DNA of 17,821 nt from assembly GCA_026786155.1 (NCBI GenBank), contig JAJAYR010000416.1, positions 1 through 17,821 on the forward strand, read 5' to 3'. The notes beneath the pieces are model-generated. The model worked only from the letters and a program-made list of their open reading frames with translations. It was not told the origin of the DNA and made no database searches. The stretch is from Pyrinomonadaceae bacterium (GTDB lineage: Bacteria; Acidobacteriota; Blastocatellia; Pyrinomonadales; Pyrinomonadaceae). The translations under genes were made by a program, and so were the position numbers. The first letter of the stretch is position 1. Each line of letters starts with the position of its first letter. Shown here one piece after another: positions 8,486 through 14,148 of the stretch.

Positions 8486-8961
8486 ATATCGAATCGGCGG
8501 TTGAAGTTTTGGTTAAGCAGACAGTCGAATTCGTTATTGTCGGCGGCGTGGCAATTATCGCTCACGGCGTGCCGTATGCGACCTTTGACCTGGATTTTTG
8601 TTATGCCCGAACAGCGGGGAATTTAAGAAAAATCGTTGCCGCGCTCGCTGGTTTTAACCCTCGCTTGCGCGGCTTTCCAAAGGATTTACCTTTTGTTTGG
8701 GACGAAAGAACTCTGCAAAACGGAACGAATTTTACGCTTCAATCCGACATCGGAGATATTGATTTACTCGGCGAAGTAGCGGGTGTCGGTGCATACAAAG
8801 AAGTTTTCGCCGATTCGATAATCGTCCGACTTTTCGATTATCAAGTGCGAATCTTATCGCTCAACGATTTGATTAAAGCCAAAAAAGCCGCTGGTCGTCC
8901 GAAAGATTTATTTGTCTTGCCTCAATTGGAAACCTTAAATGAAGTTTTATCCAAAAAATAA
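8482..8961 (+). CDS. MNT/AbiEii-like nucleotidyltransferase, probable non-ATG start (ATA)
   Basis: A nucleotidyltransferase-fold protein of about 159 residues. It shows the GG motif (G21, G22 in VIVGGVAIIAHG), the DxD metal pair (D36, D38 in FDLDF) and a third acidic site in GDIDLLG (D92/D94). It ends with LNDLIKAKKAAGRPKD, a segment common in DUF6036/AbiEii-like proteins. Enzymes of this fold transfer nucleotides to RNA or protein partners. The frame contains no ATG or GTG at a sensible place. ATA at 8482 overlaps the previous stop as ATAA and sits 9 nt after GGAG (8469-8472). The alternative TTG at 8509 has no clear Shine-Dalgarno and removes the first helix. The start is thus inferred; the family call is solid. 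Confidence 0.8.
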   Translation: MNIESAVEVLVKQTVEFVIVGGVAIIAHGVPYATFDLDFCYARTAGNLRKIVAALAGFNPRLRGFPKDLPFVWDERTLQNGTNFTLQSDIGDIDLLGEVAGVGAYKEVFADSIIVRLFDYQVRILSLNDLIKAKKAAGRPKDLFVLPQLETLNEVLSKK

Positions 8962-8966
8962 TTTCA

Positions 8967-9947
8967 ATGACGCGAGAAGAAGAATTCCAACGACCAACGA
9001 TGAACGCGGCAACGCCGAAACTGCGCGATGAAGACCGCGATTTGGGTTTCGGCTCGGTCGTGGCGGGCGAAAGCCGGCAGCGTCTGCTTAATCAAGACGG
9101 CACTTTTAACGTCCAGCGCACGGGTTTGCCTTTTCTTTCTTCGCTCAATCTTTATCACACGGTAATTTCGATGTCGTGGAAGGAATTCATCGGGCTGACG
9201 CTGCTTTTATATTTTTTGAGCAACGTCGTTTTTGGCTTTTTCTATGCCGCGTTCGGCGCGACGGCGTTGGTTGATACGTCGGAAATTCCGACGGAAAACT
9301 TACTTTTGCGCGGATTCTTCTTTTCGGTGCAGACGTTTGCGACCATCGGTTACGGCACGATTCATCCGGTCGGGATTATTCCGAATCTGCTCGTAACGGT
9401 CGAATCTTATTACAGTATGATTATCACCGCGCTGATTACGGGCATCGTGTTCGCCCGGTTTGCGCGTCCGACGGCGCGAGTTTTGTTCAGCGAATTGTCG
9501 GTCGTCGCGCCGTATCGCGGCGGCGCAGGCTTTATGTTTCGGATGGTCAACGGCAGAAGCAGCCAGCTTATCGAAGTTGAAGCGCAGGTTTTATTTTCGC
9601 GTTTTATCGAACGGGACGGCAAAGTTACGCGGCAATTCGATTTTCTCGAACTCGAAAGAAATCGCGTGTCGTTTTTCCCTTTGGCGTGGACGGTCGTTCA
9701 TCCGATTGACGAGCAATCGCCGATGTTCGGTTTGACCGAAGTAGATTTGCTGAAAACCAACGCGGAGATTTTGATTCTGCTGTCGGCAACCGACGAAACT
9801 TTCGCGTCAATCGTCTATACGCGCTCGTCCTACAAAGCGTCGGAGATAAAATTCGGCAGCAAATTCGCCGGTCTTTACAATCCGCTCGAAGAAGGCGAAC
9901 AGCTTTCGATTGACATCAACAAACTTTCGCAGATTGAAAAAGCGTGA
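8967..9947 (+). CDS. Inward-rectifier (Kir/KirBac-type) potassium channel
   Basis: A 326-residue inner-membrane potassium channel subunit, expected to work as a tetramer. The N-terminal part holds the slide-helix region (LLNQDGTFNVQRTG, residues 40-53), TM1 at about 73-95, the pore helix and selectivity filter TIGYG (126-130), and TM2 at about 137-163 ending in the FARFARPTARVLFS linker. The rest is the beta-rich cytoplasmic Kir domain. Length fits bacterial KirBac proteins. The ATG at 8967 is used, 5 nt after the nucleotidyltransferase stop; ATG 9000 (MNAATPKLRDED) is an equally plausible start. It is the last gene of the plus-strand run from 4545, an unexpected neighbour for a redox enzyme. 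No ligand-binding domain is fused to it. Confidence 0.92.
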   Translation: MTREEEFQRPTMNAATPKLRDEDRDLGFGSVVAGESRQRLLNQDGTFNVQRTGLPFLSSLNLYHTVISMSWKEFIGLTLLLYFLSNVVFGFFYAAFGATALVDTSEIPTENLLLRGFFFSVQTFATIGYGTIHPVGIIPNLLVTVESYYSMIITALITGIVFARFARPTARVLFSELSVVAPYRGGAGFMFRMVNGRSSQLIEVEAQVLFSRFIERDGKVTRQFDFLELERNRVSFFPLAWTVVHPIDEQSPMFGLTEVDLLKTNAEILILLSATDETFASIVYTRSSYKASEIKFGSKFAGLYNPLEEGEQLSIDINKLSQIEKA

Positions 9948-9948
9948 A

Positions 9949-9966
9949 CGAAAATTTTAGTTTTCG
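9949..9966. terminator. Small hairpin between convergent genes
   Basis: CGAAAA (9949-9954) and TTTTCG (9961-9966) pair around a 6-nt loop. They fall right after the potassium channel stop and over the stop codon of the minus-strand gene. The stem is weak, so it is only a possible shared transcript end. Confidence 0.3.
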
Positions 9967-10505
9967 AGATGAAATTTGACGATTCGTTCCGCCAAATCAA
10001 TGCGCCCGAAAAATTCGGCGATGAACATTTTGAAACTCGATATATTGAGCCAGTATTTATCGGAAATAACTTCGTCCTTATTAATCGGATTAAAAATCGC
10101 GTAGCCCAGTAATCCGAACGTCAGATTGGTCGGAATGAGCAGTCTGCCGCCTCGTTTTTCAAATCCGCCAACGGCTGTCAACTCGACGTTCTCCGGTAGT
10201 TTTCCGTTTCTTAAAGTGTCGGTCAAAACGAAAACGACGAGTTCTTTCAAACTGTAACTGCGCGGATTCGGCGATATTTCCTTGATGACGATGGGAATTT
10301 CGAGATGCGAAAAAGTCAGGTGCGGAAAACCCATAAACGAAATCACGCGCCAGTATTCGTCAACGATTTCCCGGTAATTTCCCGTTTCCGAAGCCTTTTC
10401 CGCCGTCGCTTCAAAAGCCGCGCCCGCCGTCTGAAAGGCGGCATCGAACAAACCTTTTTCCATCAAATCAATGGTTTCCTGCACGAGTTCGCTGACGGTT
10501 TTCAT
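9957..10505 (-). CDS. Hypothetical protein, 182 aa
   Basis: I do not recognise this protein. It is 182 residues, has no signal peptide or clear membrane segment, and looks soluble and globular. The first 55 residues are mostly helical (SELVQETIDLMEKG, then an alanine-rich helix pair resembling a TPR-like hairpin). The middle is mixed, with FSHLEIPIVIKEISP and VELTAVGGFEKRGG, and the end is helical (FIAEFFGRIDLAERIVKF). The start at 10503-10505 has a good GGAG about 8 nt upstream and a TATAAT box further up, so expression looks real. It is convergent with the potassium channel gene and divergent from DUF58. Confidence 0.7.
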   Translation of the reverse strand: MKTVSELVQETIDLMEKGLFDAAFQTAGAAFEATAEKASETGNYREIVDEYWRVISFMGFPHLTFSHLEIPIVIKEISPNPRSYSLKELVVFVLTDTLRNGKLPENVELTAVGGFEKRGGRLLIPTNLTFGLLGYAIFNPINKDEVISDKYWLNISSFKMFIAEFFGRIDLAERIVKFHLEN

Positions 10506-10522
10506 AAATTTTCTCCGTCCGA

Positions 10523-10528
10523 ATTATA
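10523..10528 (-). promoter_or_regulatory. Candidate -10 box for the hypothetical 182-aa gene
   Basis: The minus strand reads TATAAT here, 17 nt before the ATG at 10505, with the Shine-Dalgarno GGAG between them. No clear -35 was found. Together with the box at 10578 it makes a compact divergent promoter region of about 90 bp. Confidence 0.45.
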
Positions 10529-10574
10529 ACGCAAAATAATCGCCGGACTAATTTTCTCCGCCGCAAAATTTTTT

Positions 10575-10583
10575 TGGTATAAT
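10575..10583 (+). promoter_or_regulatory. Extended -10 promoter for the DUF58 gene, very short leader
   Basis: TGGTATAAT (10575-10583) is a perfect extended -10 element. A start of transcription about 7 nt downstream would leave only some 5-7 nt before the ATG at 10596, with no Shine-Dalgarno, so a near-leaderless mRNA is likely. A -35 match is weak, as is allowed for extended -10 promoters. Confidence 0.5.
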
Positions 10584-10595
10584 TTCAGACAATTT

Positions 10596-11918
10596 ATGCG
10601 CTTTGTTTTCTCACGCCTGTTTTTCGTTCTGCTGGCAACCGGCTTTTTGCCGCTGTCGCTGTCGTGGAATTTCCCCGCGCTGCGTTACGCGGTTTTAATT
10701 TATGATGCCGCGTTAATTTCGTTGGCGTTGATTGATTATTTCGTCAGCCGCAATCTGCCTGAAGGATTAACGATAAAACGCGAATTTGAAAAGCGTTTCG
10801 CCATCGGCGACGAAACGCACGTCAAACTGCACATCGAAAACGCTTCGCCGCGCGACTTTCAATTAAAAATCAAAGACGAATTTCCGCCCGAATTGAAACT
10901 TTCCGCCACGCGCGAAGCCGCCTTCACAATCGAAGCGCAGACGACCGCCGACTTTATTTACGGTTTAACGCCGCCGCGACGCTGAAAATATCAATTCGGC
11001 ACGACGGCGATTCGGTTTCTTTCTAAAATCGGTTTGGTTTGGTGTCAGGCTGATTTGGGCGAAGCGCAGACGGTCAAAGTTTATCCGAATATGCGGCGAG
11101 CGCGGGAAATGGCGTTGAAGGCATTGGGCGCGATTTCGTTTCAAGCCGTGCAGCGCAAAGCCGTTTTGCGCGGCGAAGGGCGCGATTTTGAATCCATGCG
11201 CGATTACGTGCGCGGCGACGAACTGCGGCATATTTCGTGGACGGCGACGGCGCGGCGTTCACGCTTGACGACGCGCCAATATCAAATCGAACGCGACCAG
11301 ACGATTTTAATCGCGGTTGACGCGGGACGTTTGATGACGGGACGAATCGGCGACGAAACGAAATTCGACACGGCGATTCACGCGAGTCTGGCGTTGATGG
11401 CGGCGGCTTCGCGCGGCGGCGACAATTGCGGTCTGCTCGTTTTCGGGCGCAAAGTCAAAAAATTTCTGCCGCCGAACAAAGGTGTCGGACACATTGATTC
11501 GGTTCTCGAAGCCCTGCACGATTTAGAGCCGGAATTGATTGAGCCGTCGTATTCACGCGCCTTTCAATTCATCAAGTCGAACTCAAAAAAACGCGCGTTC
11601 GTCGTGATTCTGACTGATTTGGTTGACAAAGTATCGTCAAAAGAATTAATTTCGTCGCTCAAACTTCTGCGCCCGCGCCATCTGCCGCTGGTCGTAACCA
11701 TCGGCGACCGCGATTTGAACGCTGCCGTCAGTAAAAAGCCGTCGGACATCAAAGACGTTTTCACGCAATCCGCCGCCGAAGAAATCATTTATCAACGCGA
11801 ATCGGCTCTAAGATTAGTCGAAACGCTCGGCGGTCTGGCTTTGGACGTTACAACCAACTCACTCGCGCCGCGTCTGCTCGAAACTTATTTGAAGGTTAAA
11901 GAAAGAGGATTGCTTTAA
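10596..11918 (+). pseudogene. DUF58-family protein, interrupted by in-frame TGA at codon 130
   Basis: DUF58 proteins are membrane-anchored, vWA-like proteins, usually found beside MoxR ATPases. The first part (10596-10985) has two N-terminal membrane segments and a beta domain up to GLTPPRR, then TGA at 10983-10985. The same frame continues KYQFGTTAIRFLSK, then the family core: RGEGRDFESMRDYVRGDE, LRHISWTATARR, and a vWA start ILIAVDAGRLM. It ends at TAA 11916-11918. The combined 440 codons match the family, and no base is gained or lost. In homologues I would expect Gly here (GGA to TGA, one base). The downstream piece has no credible own start. Nonsense mutation or read error are the leading explanations. 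No MoxR gene is in the window. Confidence 0.88.
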
Positions 11919-11950
11919 AGATTTTTGGTTAAAAGGAGATAATCAAAAAA

Positions 11951-12351
11951 ATGGAAGACGAAAAAACGAACTCGCGCCGAAAAAGCAGTCGCTCTTTCCG
12001 GTTTCGGCGGAAGACATCGTTGACAACGCTTTGCAAAATCTCGATGCCGACCAAGCCCGCGCCGTAACGCGCCAAGCCGCCGACGAAATCGTCCGTATCG
12101 CCATCGAAAAGCGCAAAGCCGAATATCGCCACAACGCCGCGCAGGAAGAAATGCGAAACCTGATAGAAAACGCGAATTTATTGGACGGGCGCGGCGGCGA
12201 TTATAAAATCAACAGCACGTTTGAAACCGCTTCGGGAACGACGAACGTCGAAATTCGCAAGTCAAAACTCACGCAAACAAACATTATGGCGATTGTCATC
12301 GGTTCGATTGTTGCGCTTTTGATTTTGATGTTTTTGATTTTAAGAAATTAA
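11951..12351 (+). pseudogene. Small tail-anchored membrane protein with -1 nt frameshift in A-run
   Basis: An ATG at 11951 follows AAGGAG by about 12 nt, but its frame gives a basic, non-protein-like peptide (MEDEKTNSRRKSSR). Adding one A to the run at 11961-11966 joins MEDEK to NELAPKKQSLFPVSAEDIVD and the long open frame that runs to 12351. The restored protein is about 133 residues: a charged helical body (DADQARAVTRQAADEIVRIA) and one C-terminal membrane segment (NIMAIVIGSIVALLILMFLI). I recognise no family. It lies 32 bp after DUF58 and is probably in the same transcript. The unshifted piece (TTG 12031) could be made alone but would lack the N-terminus. Lost A by mutation or by sequencing are both plausible. 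Confidence 0.7.
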
Positions 12352-12376
12352 CCGGAAATGCTTTGGTCAAGATTGA

Positions 12377-13348
12377 TTATGCCGTTGCTGCAACTTCCGG
12401 CTTTTCCTGTCCGACTAATAATAAATACGAATACATTGCCGCGCCCGACAAAATTCCCGTGCCGAATTTGACGTATGCCGGAAGGCTCGAAGGCGAGAGA
12501 AAACCTTCGATAATTCCCGCGATGACCAATAAACACGCGCAGCCGATTGCCAGCCGCGCCGCTTCGAGTCCGTTTTTCTTCAACGCCTGCGCTCTCGTCA
12601 AATCGCCCGGATTGATCAGCGAATAACCGATGAGTAAGCCCGCGCCCGCCGCGATAAAAATGCATGACAATTCGATAACACCGTGTCCGACCATAAAGGT
12701 AACGAGTGCGTTGCCGAATTCGGGATTGACTTTGTAGCACACGCCCAATACGCCGCCGATGCTCAAACCGTTCATTACCAAAACGTAAATCGTGCCGATG
12801 CCGAAAAACGCGCCGTAGGCAAACGCCATAAACGACACGAGAATGTTATTGGTTAAAATTTGGCTTGAGCCGACTTGATTGGCTTCGTTCAAACTCAACC
12901 ACCATTGTTTATTGCTCTGCGCGGCAAATTGAACGCTTGTCAAGCCGAGTCCGTCGGCGAAATTCAAATCGTTGTAACACAAAACGAATGACGCGACGGC
13001 GAAAAACATAAACACCGCAAAGGCGATTCCCGAATATCGCCACGTCCGGCGAAAGGCTCGCGGGAAATCCTGAGCGAAAAAATCCCAAATCAAACTCGCG
13101 CCCTGATTTTCGGCGCGGTAAATTTTGCCGTGAGCGCGAATGACCAGACTGTTGAGATAATTTATCAATTTCGGGTCGCGCGTCTCCGCCCGCGCAATCG
13201 CCAAATCAGTCGCCGCGCGGCGGTAAAGCTCGCCGAATTCGCGCACTTCCGTCCGCGACAAACCGCGCAAGGAAGACGTTTCCAGAATCGCCAGCAAATT
13301 TTCCAGCCGCTGCCAATTGTCTTGATGGTCGGTGATAAAACGGTTCAT
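12377..13348 (-). CDS. SpoIIM-family (DUF95) integral membrane protein
   Basis: A 323-residue membrane protein of the stage II sporulation protein M family, which is widespread in non-sporulating bacteria, where its role is unclear. It often lies next to DUF58, MoxR and RDD genes, matching the DUF58 neighbour here. The N-terminal 100 residues are soluble and helical, with an RRAATDLAIAR segment. Membrane segments are at about 105-125, 167-205, 215-243, 265-285 and 296-313. The family HGxxEL motif is present as GHGVIEL (H222, E226). It converges on the small tail-anchored gene, with only 25 bp between stops. The start ATG (13346-13348) lies 2 bp from the heptad inverted repeat, and no Shine-Dalgarno is seen in front of it. 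Confidence 0.88.
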   Translation of the reverse strand: MNRFITDHQDNWQRLENLLAILETSSLRGLSRTEVREFGELYRRAATDLAIARAETRDPKLINYLNSLVIRAHGKIYRAENQGASLIWDFFAQDFPRAFRRTWRYSGIAFAVFMFFAVASFVLCYNDLNFADGLGLTSVQFAAQSNKQWWLSLNEANQVGSSQILTNNILVSFMAFAYGAFFGIGTIYVLVMNGLSIGGVLGVCYKVNPEFGNALVTFMVGHGVIELSCIFIAAGAGLLIGYSLINPGDLTRAQALKKNGLEAARLAIGCACLLVIAGIIEGFLSPSSLPAYVKFGTGILSGAAMYSYLLLVGQEKPEVAATA

Positions 13349-13350
13349 TC

Positions 13351-13388
13351 GATTTTAGATTTTAGATTTTGGATTTTGGATTGGCAAT
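13351..13388 (+). repeat. Left heptad inverted repeat of the toxin-antitoxin cassette
   Basis: Four near-identical heptads (ATTTTAG twice, ATTTTGG twice, 13352-13379) followed by ATTGGCAAT. The reverse complement of 14107-14143 matches it at 33 of 37 positions by my count. The unit resembles short tandem heptamer repeats known from cyanobacteria. It replaces the normal leader of the SpoIIM gene. Confidence 0.75.
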
Positions 13389-13440
13389 GTGAAATGTCGG
13401 TTTCTGTGCGATAATGGTCTTATTTGCGAGGTGGAAAGTT

Positions 13441-13674
13441 ATGAATATCAGAGAGGAAATCGTCGAAAAAATTCAGCAGATTCCCGAAAGCCGTCTGCCG
13501 GAACTTTATAAAGTCGTTGAAAAGTTAGTTGACGAACAACCGAAAGAGGGATTTTTAAAGCGTCTGGCGAAAATCAAGATTGATGGTCCGCCCGATTTTG
13601 CCGAAAACTTCGACCTTTATATGAACGGCGAAAAAAGTCTCGACGATTATTACAAAAACAGGGACGAGAAATGA
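13441..13674 (+). CDS. Antitoxin-like small protein of a VapBC-type pair
   Basis: A 77-residue acidic protein upstream of a PIN-domain toxin gene. It starts MNIREEIVEKIQQIPESRLPE, a helical segment typical of small antitoxins, and ends in an acidic, disordered-looking tail that could wrap the toxin (SLDDYYKNRDEK). I do not see a clear AbrB, RHH or HTH signature, so the DNA-binding class is open. The start at 13441 is chosen over the in-frame ATG 13414 because GAGGTGG sits about 6 nt before it. The stop TGA overlaps the toxin start (ATGA), so the two genes are coupled. The antitoxin role follows from that pairing and is an inference. Confidence 0.75.
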   Translation: MNIREEIVEKIQQIPESRLPELYKVVEKLVDEQPKEGFLKRLAKIKIDGPPDFAENFDLYMNGEKSLDDYYKNRDEK

Positions 13675-14084
13675 AGAAAACTTTTGTAGATACCTTTTAT
13701 GTCGTGGCTTTGGTTAACAAACGCGACGAATTTCACGAAAAGGCACACGAATTGGTGATGGAGTTCGATACTCAGCCGTTGCTGACAACCGATGCGGTTT
13801 TGCTTGAAATCGGAAATTCTTTGGCTCGAAACAACAAACAAAAATCTATCGAAATCATTGACCAATTCGTTTCGTCGGAAGAAATTGAAATGGTCAGACT
13901 AGATGAAACTCTTTTCAACAAAGCCTTTGAACTCTACAAAAATCACGCCGATAAATCGTGGGGGTTGGTTGACTGCATTTCGTTCGTCGTAATGCGTGAG
14001 CAAAATATCACCGACGCGCTGACGTGCGATAAACATTTCGCGCAAGCCGGTTTTCGGGCGTTGATGCTCGACAACATTAACTAA
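13671..14084 (+). CDS. PIN-domain ribonuclease toxin (VapC-like)
   Basis: A 137-residue PIN-domain protein, the family of Mg-dependent RNases used as toxins in VapBC modules. The four acidic positions of the active site are present: D7 (TFVDTFY), E46 (LLEIGNSL), D101 (GLVDCISF) and D120 (LTCDKHF). Length fits the family. It overlaps the antitoxin-like gene by 4 bp. No promoter of its own is seen, as expected for the second gene of a toxin-antitoxin pair. The RNA target cannot be told from sequence. The gene is intact, in contrast with the broken genes nearby. Confidence 0.88.
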   Translation: MKKTFVDTFYVVALVNKRDEFHEKAHELVMEFDTQPLLTTDAVLLEIGNSLARNNKQKSIEIIDQFVSSEEIEMVRLDETLFNKAFELYKNHADKSWGLVDCISFVVMREQNITDALTCDKHFAQAGFRALMLDNIN

Positions 14085-14106
14085 AACTTTTCTTTCGGCT
14101 TTTGAA

Positions 14107-14143
14107 ATTGCCAATCCGCCATCCGAAATCTAAAATCTAAAAT
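14107..14143 (-). repeat. Right heptad inverted repeat of the toxin-antitoxin cassette
   Basis: ATTGCCAAT followed by degenerate heptads and two CTAAAAT units. It is the inverted counterpart of 13352-13388, with four mismatches grouped in the inner heptads. It ends 5 bp before the start codon of the ABC exporter gene. Confidence 0.75.
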
Positions 14144-14148
14144 TAAAA

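Noticed and set aside
9000..9947. ATG 9000 as the sole start of the potassium channel
   Set aside because: It is plausible, but neither start has a decisive Shine-Dalgarno; the longer frame with its 5-bp gap to the previous gene was kept.
10983..10985. Selenocysteine or recoded TGA in DUF58
   Set aside because: The position should be Gly, not Cys/Sec, no clear SECIS-like stem was seen after it, and TGA is a normal stop for other genes here.
11961..11967. AAAAAAC as a programmed -1 slippery heptamer
   Set aside because: The heptamer is there, but the zero frame reads GAA AAA ACG, which is out of phase with the X XXY YYZ arrangement; a simple one-base loss or polymerase slippage fits better.
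12348..12740. 130-codon minus-strand frame
   Set aside because: It overlaps the SpoIIM gene in another frame; the SpoIIM frame has motifs and membrane segments.
13414..13440. Earlier ATG for the antitoxin gene
   Set aside because: The ATG at 13441 has a strong GAGGTGG at proper distance; the upstream extension (MVLFARWKV) reads through that site and is not typical.
13351..14143. CRISPR array from the A/T heptads
   Set aside because: Heptads are contiguous without spacers and occur in only two short blocks.
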